Part shown: in pieces, positions 7,842 to 15,946 of the stretch
Position numbering within the stretch: position 1 is the stretch's first letter
Layout: each line of letters begins with the position of its first letter
From: Pseudofrankia inefficax
GTDB taxonomy: Bacteria > Actinomycetota > Actinomycetes > Frankiales > Frankiaceae
Length of the DNA stretch: 64,000 nt
NCBI RefSeq assembly: GCF_000166135.1
Contig: NC_014666.1
Location: 6,758,001 to 6,822,000, forward strand
Direction: 5' to 3'
Made by a program: the position numbers and the translations under genes
Notes under the pieces: model-generated
Told to the model about the DNA's origin: nothing
The model's input: the letters and a program-made list of their open reading frames with translations, nothing else
Databases searched by the model: none

Positions 7842-8918
7842 ATGGCGCGCGAGTGGCTCTTAGCCGTCGATCTGGGGACCACCTGGACGAAGGCCGCCTA
7901 CACGACGGCGGACAGCGCCGACCCGGTGCTCGTCCGGGTCCCGGCGACCCAGCTGGCCTGGTTCCCCACGACGGTCGCCCGCGCGTCCGACGGGCGCTGG
8001 CTGGTCGGTGAGGCGGCCCAGGCCCGCCGGGTCAGCCGGCCCGACTGGTGCTGGGGCGACATCAAGCGCGACCTCGGCCAGCGCGAGCCCCGGATGCTGG
8101 GCGGCCACCCGTTCGCGGCGGTCGAGGCCGTCAGCCAGCCGCTGCTGCACGCGGCCCGGCTGGCCCGCCGTCAGGCCGGGCGTGGGTTCGACCGGCTCGT
8201 CCTCTCGGCGCCGGTCACCTTCACGCCCGACCAGCACGCCGCGCTGCTGGAGGCCGGTGAGAACGCCGGCTTCGCCCCCGACACCATCACGATCGTCGAC
8301 GAGGCCGCGGCCGCCTCCCGGTCCGTCCTCGGCCCGCGGCCCGAGGACGGCACCTGGGCCGTGATCGACGTCGGCGGCGGAACCTTCGACGCGGCCCTCG
8401 TGACGGCCAACCGTGGGGTGGCCGCCGTGCTCGACCAGGTCGGCGACGACCAGGCGGGCGGCCACTCCATCGACACGGCGATCGTCACCCGGCTGCGCGA
8501 GCTCTACCAGATCGACGACGGCGACGGCGAGGCCGGGCGGCGCCGCGCCAGCTACCTGCGCGACGCCGCCCGGATGCTCCGGGAGCAGCTGGCCGAGCAG
8601 CGGTCGGCGGACGTCTTCCTGCCCGACCTCCTGCTGGAGCTCAGCCTCACGCCGGCGCAGCTGGGCGAGCTGGTCGAGCCCGTCCTCGCTCCGGCGATCG
8701 AGCGCGCCACGGCGATGCTGGCGCGCAACGACCTGGACTGGGCGAAGATCAACGGTCTGGTGCTCAGCGGCGGCGCCACCCGGGACCCGGCGGTCCGCGC
8801 GCGGCTGGCGCCGCTCGCCCCGGTACGCGACGCGGCCAACCCAGAGCTCGCCGTCGTCCTCGGGCTGACGGTCCCGGCCGAGGCGCCCAGCCGCACCATC
8901 CTGTCGCTCAAGTACTGA
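7842..8918 (+). CDS. Hsp70-type ATPase domain protein without substrate-binding domain
   Basis: 358-aa actin/Hsp70-fold ATPase. Phosphate-1 motif DLGTTWTK at residues 10-17, phosphate-2 motif VIDVGGGTFD mid-protein and adenosine-site motif GLVLSGGATRDP near residues 305-317. DnaK proteins have about 600 residues with a C-terminal peptide-binding domain; here the chain ends about 40 residues after the ATPase core, so it is a stand-alone nucleotide-binding domain. No J-domain or GrpE gene is adjacent. Start ATG with GGGAGG 11 bases upstream. Role unknown; a nucleotide-switch scaffold is possible. Convergent with TetR at 8950. Confidence 0.85.
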   Translation: MAREWLLAVDLGTTWTKAAYTTADSADPVLVRVPATQLAWFPTTVARASDGRWLVGEAAQARRVSRPDWCWGDIKRDLGQREPRMLGGHPFAAVEAVSQPLLHAARLARRQAGRGFDRLVLSAPVTFTPDQHAALLEAGENAGFAPDTITIVDEAAAASRSVLGPRPEDGTWAVIDVGGGTFDAALVTANRGVAAVLDQVGDDQAGGHSIDTAIVTRLRELYQIDDGDGEAGRRRASYLRDAARMLREQLAEQRSADVFLPDLLLELSLTPAQLGELVEPVLAPAIERATAMLARNDLDWAKINGLVLSGGATRDPAVRARLAPLAPVRDAANPELAVVLGLTVPAEAPSRTILSLKY

Positions 8919-8949
8919 GGGCCGGCTCCACCTCAACCAGGGCGCGCCG

Positions 8950-9615
8950 TCACGGGCGCAGGGCGCCGACGAAGAGCCGGACCGCGGCCTGGATGCGCGC
9001 CTCGGCCTCGACCGGGTCGGGCCGGATGCCGAAGGACGCGAGCCTGGCCGGCGCGCTGGAGACCATGCCGACGAACAGGTCGGCGAGCACGTCGGGGTCA
9101 TCGGTAAGCGCGATGGCACCGGTCGCCGCGTGCCGGCGCAGCAGGTCGGCCACCTGACGCTGGCGCGGCGAGCCACCGCCGGAGGTGGTCTGGATGCGGC
9201 GGGCCAGGTCGGGGAACCGGTCAGCCTGCGCGATCGCGATCCGGCTCATCCGCACCATCGACGGGTCCAGCGCCCGGCGCACGGCGGCCTGGGCGATCGC
9301 GGTGAGCGCGCCGGCAAGGTCGTCCGTCTCGGCCGGTGGCGCCGGGTCCGGCGCCGGCCAGTCCGTCCGGCCCATCGCCCAGCCGAACACCGAGGTGAAG
9401 ACGGCGTCCTTGCTGGGGAACCGGGCGTAGAGGGACGCCTTCGTCGTCCCGGCGGCCTGCGCGATCGCGTCCATCGACGTGCCCTCGTAGCCGTGCTCCA
9501 GGAAGAGCCGCAGCGCGTGCTCGCGGACGTCCCGGTCGAGCTGGGCCGCCTGTTCGCGGGTGGGCCGGCCGCCGCGGCGCGGTGGGCGCGGCCGGGTGCC
9601 GGGCGGCGTGGTCAT
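8950..9615 (-). CDS. TetR-family regulator, probable repressor of the LuxE/LuxC-like operon
   Basis: 221-aa TetR: HTH at about residues 28-75 (ALRLFLEHGYEGTSMDAIAQAAGTTKASLYARFPSKDAVF), then an AefR-like C-terminal domain. A basic Arg/Pro-rich N-terminal arm precedes the HTH. Divergent from the acyl-protein-synthetase-like gene at 9788, with two tandem palindromes (9645-9688) between them, the classical arrangement for a local repressor. Ligand probably a fatty acid or acyl derivative, by inference from the operon. Confidence 0.88.
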   Translation of the reverse strand: MTTPPGTRPRPPRRGGRPTREQAAQLDRDVREHALRLFLEHGYEGTSMDAIAQAAGTTKASLYARFPSKDAVFTSVFGWAMGRTDWPAPDPAPPAETDDLAGALTAIAQAAVRRALDPSMVRMSRIAIAQADRFPDLARRIQTTSGGGSPRQRQVADLLRRHAATGAIALTDDPDVLADLFVGMVSSAPARLASFGIRPDPVEAEARIQAAVRLFVGALRP

Positions 9616-9644
9616 GGCGCTCAGTCTGACAGGTCTCCGCGAAA

Positions 9645-9688
9645 ACTAGACGGCCGAGTCCAGTTAAAACTAGACTCACCAGTGCAGT
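9645..9688. promoter_or_regulatory. Two tandem operator palindromes, 24 bp apart
   Basis: AAAACTAGAC is repeated at 9642-9651 and 9666-9675. Each copy opens a dyad: ACTAGAC-N6-GTCCAGT (9645-9664) and ACTAGAC-N6-GTGCAGT (9669-9688), consensus ACTnGAC-N6-GTCnAGT. Located 30 bases upstream of the TetR start and 100 upstream of the LuxE-like start. Tandem sites suggest cooperative binding of two dimers. Confidence 0.65.
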
Positions 9689-9787
9689 AACCCGGCGCCG
9701 CTCGACCGTGGCGCCCGCTGGGCGCGAGACGCGGCCCTCAGGGCGGCCCGGGAGTCCCCCGCATCGACAGCGCAGAAGAGGGGCGTC

Positions 9788-11101
9788 ATGTCCGTGACGA
9801 CCAGCAGCCAGTCGGCCGGCCTCGCGCCGGCCATCGTGGAGGCGCTCGACGCCCGCTTCCAGGAGCGCCGCCACCAGGTACCGGTGCTCGCCCAGCGGGC
9901 CAAGGCCGAGGGCGTCGAGGAGATCCGCTCCGCCGAGGACCTGGTCCCGCTGCTCTTTCCGCACACGACCTACAAGAGCTACCCGGAGACGATCGTCGCC
10001 AAGGGCCGCTGGAAGCAGCTGAACCGCTGGCTCGACTCGGTCTCGACCTACCGCGTCGCCGACGTGGACGTGGCGGGCGTCGAGGATCTCGACGGCTGGA
10101 TCGCCCGCCTTGAGGAGCACGGCCACCTGGTCTCGTCGTCGTCCGGGACCTCGGGCAAGGCGTCGTTCCTCAACAAGACGCGCGCCGACCGCGAGGCCTC
10201 CGGCCAGAACCTGCTGGACTCGCTGACCTGGCTGGGCCTGCCACCCTCGCGGGAGTGGCACGTCTGCCCGGTCGGGCCGGACACGGGCATCAGCTCCGCG
10301 ATCTACATCCGCGACGTGTTCCTGGCGAACTACCGCAAGGACGACGCGTTCCCGCTGCCGGAGTCCAAGCCCGTCACGGACCACCACAGATACATGGCCC
10401 GCCTCGGGGCGATGCGCCGCGCGATCGCCGACGGGACCGCCTCGCCGGACGAGGTCGCCGCCTTCGACGCGGAGGGTGCCGCCCGCCAGGCCGACGTCGA
10501 GGCCCGCCTGCACTTCCTCGCGGACCAGATCATCGCGCACCGGGACGAGAACATCTTCTTCAACTCGATGTTCGTCCTGCTGTACCGGCTGAACGAGATC
10601 CTGCGGGAGAAGGGCGTCAAGCCCGGCGACATCACCGGGCTGAACGGCCTGCAGGTCGCGGGCGGTCTGAAGGGGATGACGCTGCCGCCGGACTACCGCG
10701 AGCGCATCTTCGAGCTGCTCAACATCCAGCCGAGCCGTTTCCTGCACTACTACGCCATGCAGGAGGTCAACCTGCGCAGCGTGAAGTGCCTCTCCGGGCG
10801 CTACCACGTGCCGGCCGGCCTGACGCTGCTCGTGCTCGACAGGAACGGCGAGGCGCTCGCGCCGCTGTCCGACGGCCAGGTCGAGGGCCGGGCGGCCTTC
10901 TTCGACTTCTCCGTCGACGGCCGGTGGGGCGCGACCATCTCCGGTGACAGGATCCTCGCCGAGTTCGGCCGCTGCCCCTGCGGCAAGGAGGGTCCGACCG
11001 TGCTGGAGGACATCACCCGCTACAAGGACCTGCCAGACGGCGACAAGATCACCTGTGCCGGCACCATGGACGCCTACGTCCGCGGCTTCATCGAGAGCTG
11101 A
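9788..11101 (+). CDS. LuxE-like acyl-protein synthetase / phenylacetate-CoA-ligase-like enzyme
   Basis: 437-aa adenylate-forming protein of the LuxE (acyl-protein synthetase) type, expected to activate a carboxylic acid as acyl-AMP and pass it to a partner reductase. The Ser/Gly-rich ATP loop SSSSGTSGK is at residues 116-124; a CPCGKEGPTV motif near the C-terminus matches the phenylacetate-CoA-ligase group. RBS GAGGGG just upstream. Eleven bases separate it from the LuxC-like acyl-CoA reductase, which supports a transfer complex. True LuxE acts with luciferase genes; none adjoin here, so the product is more likely an aldehyde for metabolism. Confidence 0.82.
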   Translation: MSVTTSSQSAGLAPAIVEALDARFQERRHQVPVLAQRAKAEGVEEIRSAEDLVPLLFPHTTYKSYPETIVAKGRWKQLNRWLDSVSTYRVADVDVAGVEDLDGWIARLEEHGHLVSSSSGTSGKASFLNKTRADREASGQNLLDSLTWLGLPPSREWHVCPVGPDTGISSAIYIRDVFLANYRKDDAFPLPESKPVTDHHRYMARLGAMRRAIADGTASPDEVAAFDAEGAARQADVEARLHFLADQIIAHRDENIFFNSMFVLLYRLNEILREKGVKPGDITGLNGLQVAGGLKGMTLPPDYRERIFELLNIQPSRFLHYYAMQEVNLRSVKCLSGRYHVPAGLTLLVLDRNGEALAPLSDGQVEGRAAFFDFSVDGRWGATISGDRILAEFGRCPCGKEGPTVLEDITRYKDLPDGDKITCAGTMDAYVRGFIES

Positions 11102-11112
11102 GGGAGCGGCAG

Positions 11113-12606
11113 ATGACCGTCACCGAGACCACACCATCGCAGGGCCCCAGGCCGCCGCAGGGCCTCGTGCCGTCGCCGGGCCTCGCGCCGTCCGGCTCGC
11201 CGACGCCCGCGAAGCTGAAGGTGCCGCACGTCGTGCGCGGCAAGGTCGTCTGGGGCGAGGACGTCGAGTACGCCTCGCGCGACTTCGGCGTGCCGTTCGT
11301 GACACCGCGGATCCACTTCAACGAGCTGATCACGCCTCGCACCGAGCAGGGCCCCGCCTTCGACGTCCCGCTCACCGACATCATCGACTACCTGGTCGAG
11401 GTCGCCGCGCATCTGGACCTGGCGAAGAACCCGTACCTGCAGGAGTCGCTGGAACTGACCGCGCAGGTCAGCCAGATGCCGCGACGCATGATCGAGAACA
11501 CGTTCCACCGGCCCGGGCAGTTCCTCACCCGCCAGTCGATGGGGTTCCGCCTGGAGAAGACCTTCCGTGACGTCCGGGTCCTCGACGGCTGGGTGGAGCA
11601 CACCGACCCGACCGGCCGGCGGACCCGGATTCGCGCGTTCCCGCCACGGCTGGTGCACATGCTGGCCGGGAACTCACCGTCGGGCGCGATGACCTCGATC
11701 GCCGACGCCGCGCTCGTCAAGGCCATCAACGTGTTCAAGCTGCCGTCGGCCGACCCGTTCACCACCGTCGCCGTGCTGCGCACGATGGCCGACATCGACC
11801 CGGACCACCCGGTGCTGCGCTCGATGTCCGCCGTCTACTGGAAGGGCGGCGACGCGAAGGTCGAGAACGTCCTCTACCGGGCCCAGTACTTCGACAAGAT
11901 CATCGGCTGGGGTGGCGGCGCGGCGATCAACAACGTCATCAAGTACACCGGGCCTGGGTTCCACCTGGTCGCCTTCGACCCGAAGGTCTCGATGGCGATC
12001 ATCGGACGGGAGGCGCTGGCCTCGCCGGACACGATGCGCGAGGTCGCGGAGCTCGCGGCGCTCGACGCGACCGTCTTCAACCAGGACGCCTGCCTCGCCG
12101 CCCGGCACATCGCCGTCGAGGCCGACGTCGACGACGACGCGGAGATGGAGCGGCTCGACCAGTTCTGCGCGCTGCTGCGCGACCGGCTGAACGTCGACCG
12201 CGAGTTCGCCTCCGCCGTCGGCCCGGCCACGCCGTCGGACATCCGTGAGGCCGTCGAGGGCATGCGCTTCCTGGAGCCGGACTACCGGATCTGGGGCGAG
12301 TACGACGGCTCGGGCCTCGTCGTCCGCTCCCCCGAGCCGGTCGACTTCCATCCGACGAACAAGACCGTCAACGTCGTGCCGGTCGGGTCGCTGGTCGAGG
12401 CGACGCACTTCGCCAACGTGGCGACGCAGACCGTCGGCGTGTACCCGCCCGAGCGCAAGGCCGAGATCCGCGACCTGCTGGCGACCGCCGGGGTGCAACG
12501 GGTCGTCAGGCTCGGCAGCGCGATGACCGGCACGATGGGCAACCCGCACGACGGCATGTATCCGCTGCACCGGTTCGTCAACTGGGTGGCCGACGATGAC
12601 GCCTGA
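11113..12606 (+). CDS. LuxC-like acyl-CoA / fatty-acyl reductase
   Basis: 497-aa LuxC-family reductase (aldehyde-dehydrogenase fold): takes an activated acyl group on a Cys thiol and reduces it with NAD(P)H to the aldehyde. Seen: RLVHMLAGNSPSG (residues 179-191), FKLPSADPFTTVAVLRTM (nucleotide-binding half), IGWGGGAAINNV and the nucleophile in NQDACLAARH, Cys327. The first 35 residues are a Pro-rich leader not needed for the fold. Strong GGGAG ribosome site. The 3' end overlaps the aldo-keto reductase by 11 bases, so the three genes are translationally linked. Confidence 0.87.
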   Translation: MTVTETTPSQGPRPPQGLVPSPGLAPSGSPTPAKLKVPHVVRGKVVWGEDVEYASRDFGVPFVTPRIHFNELITPRTEQGPAFDVPLTDIIDYLVEVAAHLDLAKNPYLQESLELTAQVSQMPRRMIENTFHRPGQFLTRQSMGFRLEKTFRDVRVLDGWVEHTDPTGRRTRIRAFPPRLVHMLAGNSPSGAMTSIADAALVKAINVFKLPSADPFTTVAVLRTMADIDPDHPVLRSMSAVYWKGGDAKVENVLYRAQYFDKIIGWGGGAAINNVIKYTGPGFHLVAFDPKVSMAIIGREALASPDTMREVAELAALDATVFNQDACLAARHIAVEADVDDDAEMERLDQFCALLRDRLNVDREFASAVGPATPSDIREAVEGMRFLEPDYRIWGEYDGSGLVVRSPEPVDFHPTNKTVNVVPVGSLVEATHFANVATQTVGVYPPERKAEIRDLLATAGVQRVVRLGSAMTGTMGNPHDGMYPLHRFVNWVADDDA

Positions 12607-13645
12607 CGCTTCGTCCCCGGCCGCGCCGCGGGGGCTGCCGGTGGTCCCGCCGCCGGCCTGGGTGCACGGCGACGCGACGACGCTGCGGCAGCGGGTGCTC
12701 GGGCGGTCCGGCATCCGGGTCTCGGAGCTCGCGTTGGGCACGATGACGTTCGGCACCCGCGCCGGCTGGGGGTCCGACGAGTCGGTCTGCCGGGAGATCT
12801 ACGCCGCCTTCCGGGAAGCCGGCGGGACCTTCGTCGACACGGCGAACAACTACGCCGCCGGCGAGAGCGAGGAGATCGTCGGCCGGCTCGTCGCCGCCGA
12901 GCGGGACGACCTCGTGGTGGCGTCCAAGTTCACCCTGCCGACGAACCTGGCCGACCCGAACTCGGGCGGCTCCAGCCGCAAGACGATCCGCGGAAGCGTC
13001 GAGCGGTCGCTGCGCCGGCTCGGGACCGATTACCTGGACGTGCTCTGGGTGCACGCGTGGGACCGCAACACCCCGGTCGAGGAGACGCTGCGTGCCCTGG
13101 ACGATCTGGTCCACGCCGGGAAGGTGCTCGCGATCGGCCTGTCCAACATGCCGGCCTGGGTGATCGCGCAGGCGGCGACACTCACGTCGCTGCGTGGCTG
13201 GTCTCCGGTCGCGGCGGTTCAGGTCGAGTACTCGCTGCTGGCGCGGACCGCGGACCGCGAGATGCTCCCGATGGCCGACACGTTCGGCCTGGCCGTCGCC
13301 GCGTGGAGCCCGCTCGGCCGCGGCCGGCTCGTCAAGGCCGCCCCCGCGAACGCGTCGGTGCCGGCGGCGCAGGCCCGGGCGGTCGAGGCGCTCGGCCAGG
13401 TGGCCGACGAACTGGAGGCGACGCCGGCCTCGGTCGCGATCGCCTGGGTGATGGCCCACGGCCTGCTCCCGACGCTCGGCGTCAGCAGCGTGAAACAGCT
13501 CGCCGACAGCCTCGCCGCGGCCCGCCTGACCCTTTCGGCCGACCAGCTAACCCACCTCGACACCGCCACCGATGTCCGCCTGGGCTACCCCCACGAGTTC
13601 CTCCGCGACCGCTGCCCAACCCTGGCCCCGCCTCCCCCGCGCTAG
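12596..13645 (+). CDS. Aldo/keto reductase
   Basis: 349-aa NADPH-dependent aldo-keto reductase. The catalytic tetrad is visible: Asp81 and Tyr86 in FVDTANNY, Lys111 in VASKF, His153 in LWVHAW. An N-terminal 30-residue extension precedes the barrel. Its ATG overlaps the end of the LuxC-like gene. In context it would reduce the aldehyde made by the LuxE/LuxC pair to an alcohol, completing acid to aldehyde to alcohol; this is inference from gene order. Followed by a 77-bp palindromic repeat. Confidence 0.88.
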   Translation: MTPDASSPAAPRGLPVVPPPAWVHGDATTLRQRVLGRSGIRVSELALGTMTFGTRAGWGSDESVCREIYAAFREAGGTFVDTANNYAAGESEEIVGRLVAAERDDLVVASKFTLPTNLADPNSGGSSRKTIRGSVERSLRRLGTDYLDVLWVHAWDRNTPVEETLRALDDLVHAGKVLAIGLSNMPAWVIAQAATLTSLRGWSPVAAVQVEYSLLARTADREMLPMADTFGLAVAAWSPLGRGRLVKAAPANASVPAAQARAVEALGQVADELEATPASVAIAWVMAHGLLPTLGVSSVKQLADSLAAARLTLSADQLTHLDTATDVRLGYPHEFLRDRCPTLAPPPPR

Positions 13646-14022
13646 CCCTCGTCCTCCTTCGTGGCCGCGGGCTCGGCCCGACGGGATGATCGCCGTTTTC
13701 GCCCTCAGGTGGTCGTGAATCGAGCCTTCTCGCAACCATTCGAGGGCTCAGACGGCGATCATGTTCGCGGATTCCGGGCCTATCCCGGTTGGCGACCGGT
13801 GGGAACCTAGATCGCGAGGAGTGCGTTGAGCAGGGCGAACACGCTTGGCGGGCTCGGACGCGAGACCCGGCGACTGTCGCCGTCGCGACGTCGACTCGGT
13901 GGCTCGCGGCTGGGGGTAAAGACTTCCATCAGATACCCGCAGGGAGGTACCGAGGCGCTTGGATTACGGGTAGTGTTGATCTCGTTACTCATTCACCATA
14001 GGACCGAAGACGAGGTGACCTC
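13646..14022. other. Intergenic region with 77-bp repeat copy 1
   Basis: No supported gene in 377 bases. It contains the 77-bp element (13686-13762), then a stretch with the promoter of the 14023 gene (AT-richer segment 13958-14000). Short open frames on both strands (for example 13826-14026) have no start context or family signal. Confidence 0.55.
13686..13762. repeat. 77-bp dispersed palindromic element, copy 1
   Basis: Begins ATGATCGCCGTTTTCGCCCT and ends with the complement AGGGC...GACGGCGATCAT; centre contains GGTCGTGAATCGAGCC. Copies 2 (15833-15909) and 3 (36821-36897) have the same ends, the same length of exactly 77 bp, and the same central GGTCG. All three are intergenic. It can fold into a hairpin with a stem of about 20 bp. 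Confidence 0.8.
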
Positions 14023-14023
14023 G
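14011..14023 (+). promoter_or_regulatory. Ribosome-site hairpin CGAGGT-G-ACCTCG
   Basis: A perfect 6-bp inverted repeat places the Shine-Dalgarno GAGG in a stem ending at the G of the GTG start (14023). It could limit initiation; the loop is only one base, so in RNA the inner pairs would open. Confidence 0.3.
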
Positions 14024-14397
14024 TGACCGACCCTCAGCCGTCCGTCTCCGCCATGACCGAGCTTTCCGCCAGTCAGGCGCCGGCGACCGGCACAGCCGAG
14101 GCCGACCCCGTCGAGGCCTGGCCAGTCCGCCGGACACCCCACTGGCGCAAGCACCCGGTCACCCGGGTCACGGCGGCCGTCGTGAGCGCCTTCTTCTGCG
14201 CGCTGACCGTGCTGCCGGTGTACTCGGTCATCGCCCACGGGAAGAACCCGATCTGGCTCGCGTACGCCGTCGTCGCGGCCGTCGCCTGCTACCTGTGCAT
14301 CGCCGATGTCGTCCGCCAGGACACGCGCACCCCGGACGACGAGGAAGAGGCCAGCCGCCGCTTCGACACCATCGCCCGGGGCCTCGACCGCCCGTAG
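14023..14397 (+). CDS. Small two-helix membrane protein (hypothetical)
   Basis: 124 aa, no recognised family. A polar N-terminus of about 45 residues is followed by two hydrophobic segments (about residues 46-67, VTRVTAAVVSAFFCALTVLPVYSV, and 75-95, PIWLAYAVVAAVACYLCIADVV) and an acidic/basic tail EEEASRRFDTIARGLDRP. Both termini are predicted cytoplasmic. GTG start with GAGG eight bases upstream; ATG 14053 is an alternative. Precedes the MFS gene by 105 bases, same strand. Function unknown. Confidence 0.65.
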   Translation: MTDPQPSVSAMTELSASQAPATGTAEADPVEAWPVRRTPHWRKHPVTRVTAAVVSAFFCALTVLPVYSVIAHGKNPIWLAYAVVAAVACYLCIADVVRQDTRTPDDEEEASRRFDTIARGLDRP

Positions 14398-14502
14398 CGA
14401 CCGCCCGGGCCACGGCGTCGGCGGCGCGACGGCCTGTTTGCCGAGGCACTGGGCGTTAGCTGGAACACCAGGCACCGCCCGCGAGCACCACCGGCTGGTG
14501 CG

Positions 14503-15801
14503 ATGCTCGTCATGCGAGTGGGCTCCCCGCGGGGTGGACGTCGGCCAGGTCCCGCGTGGCCCCGCAGGCGCCTGCCCCAGACGGCCGCGTTCGCCGTCGG
14601 ATCGGCGACGCTCGTCCTGACGTTCCTGTCCTCGGGCGCGCCGATCCCGCTCTACAACACGTACCGGCTGGAGAACGGAATCTCCAGCGGCGGACTGGCC
14701 CTCACGACGGTCATCTACTTCGTCACGACGGCGCTCTCGCTGCTTCTGCTGGGCCGGCTGTCCGACCACCTCGGCCGACGCCCGGTCGGCATCGCCGCGC
14801 TGCTGAGCTCGCTCGCGGGCAGCCTGGTGCTGATGCATGTCGCCACGCTGCCGACCCTGGTCTGCGGCCGCGTCCTGCAGGGGCTGGCCTGCGGAATCGC
14901 GTCGAGCGCGCTCGGCTCCTATGTCGTCGACATCGCGCCCGACCGGCCGCGCTGGCTGCCGGGGCTGATCACCAGCGTCGTCCCACCCGTCGCGGTCCCG
15001 CTCGGGGCCATCATCTCCGGCGCGCTCGTGGAGTACGGCCCGGCGCCTCGGCTGCTCATCTTCGTGATCATGGTCTGCGCGCTCGGCCTCGGCGCCCTGT
15101 TGCTCGTCGCCTGCCCTGAAAGCGTCGCCGAGCGCAGACCGGCCGCGGCGGTCCGGACGCTGCGGCCCCGCGTCCTGGTGCCCGCCGGGGCCGGCCGCCC
15201 GGTGTTCGTCGCCGGCGCGGTGGCGGTCGCGACCTGGTCGCTGGGCGGCTTCTTCCAGGCCTTCGCGCCCGCGCTGACCTCGGACCGGCTCGGCACCGAG
15301 AACACCTTCGTCGTCGCGGTGGTGTTCGCGTCGCTGTCGGTGCTCTCTCCCATCGGCGGCTCGTTGACCGGCCGGCTTTCCGCCGGCACCGCCGTGCGCA
15401 TCGGGCTCGGCGTCTTCGTCACGGGCGCCGTCCTCGTCACGGCGGCGGTGAGCGTCGGGACGATCGCCCCGTTCCTGGTCGCCAGCTTCGCCGCCGGCAT
15501 CGGGCAGGGAGCAGCGGCCTCCGGCAGCATGCGCGGTGTGCTGTCCAGGACCCACCCCGACGAGCGGGCCGGCGTCCTGTCCACCATCTTCCTGATCTCC
15601 TACTGCGGCGCGGCCGTCCCCGGCCTGATCACCAGCAGGCTGACCAGCCACGTCAGCCTGGTGCACATCACCTACGGGTACCTGACGCTGGTCGTCACCG
15701 CGGCGGCCCTCGCCGTCGCCGCGACCCGCCGCCCGTCCAGGCGACCCAGCCCCGAGCCAGACGGCCCCCTCCAGCCACGACTGGCCGACGAACCCGCGTA
15801 G
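14503..15801 (+). CDS. MFS transporter
   Basis: 432-aa major facilitator superfamily protein, probably a drug/metabolite exporter. The loop 2-3 signature is LGRLSDHLGRRPVG (about residues 83-96), and about 12 hydrophobic helices can be counted. The N-terminus is basic (RVGSPRGGRRPG...). ATG 14503 or ATG 14512 could be the start; no strong ribosome site distinguishes them. Followed by copy 2 of the 77-bp repeat. Substrate cannot be told from sequence. Confidence 0.82.
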   Translation: MLVMRVGSPRGGRRPGPAWPRRRLPQTAAFAVGSATLVLTFLSSGAPIPLYNTYRLENGISSGGLALTTVIYFVTTALSLLLLGRLSDHLGRRPVGIAALLSSLAGSLVLMHVATLPTLVCGRVLQGLACGIASSALGSYVVDIAPDRPRWLPGLITSVVPPVAVPLGAIISGALVEYGPAPRLLIFVIMVCALGLGALLLVACPESVAERRPAAAVRTLRPRVLVPAGAGRPVFVAGAVAVATWSLGGFFQAFAPALTSDRLGTENTFVVAVVFASLSVLSPIGGSLTGRLSAGTAVRIGLGVFVTGAVLVTAAVSVGTIAPFLVASFAAGIGQGAAASGSMRGVLSRTHPDERAGVLSTIFLISYCGAAVPGLITSRLTSHVSLVHITYGYLTLVVTAAALAVAATRRPSRRPSPEPDGPLQPRLADEPA

Positions 15802-15832
15802 GCGCAGCGACGGTCCGATATCGGCTCCCGCC

Positions 15833-15909
15833 TTGATCGCCGATTCGACCCTTTAGTGGTCGTAACCAGGCCTGATTGGTAGCCACGGGAGGGCCAAAAC
15901 GGCGATCAA
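15833..15909. repeat. 77-bp dispersed palindromic element, copy 2
   Basis: Starts TTGATCGCCGATTCGACCCT, ends AGGGCCAAAACGGCGATCAA, centre TTAGTGGTCGTAACCAGGCC. Outer bases CC/GG extend the stem by two more pairs. It lies between the convergent MFS gene and the SDR at 15947, so it may also act as a bidirectional terminator. Confidence 0.8.
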
Positions 15910-15946
15910 GGCACCGGGCCGACCGTCGCGGCCCGACGAAGTCCTC

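Noticed and set aside
9788-12606. Bioluminescence operon
   Set aside because: LuxE- and LuxC-like genes are present but no luxAB; the LLM gene at 60187 is far away and looks F420-dependent.
13826-14026. 66-aa plus-strand frame before the small membrane protein
   Set aside because: No ribosome site, no recognisable domain, composition of random GC-rich sequence.
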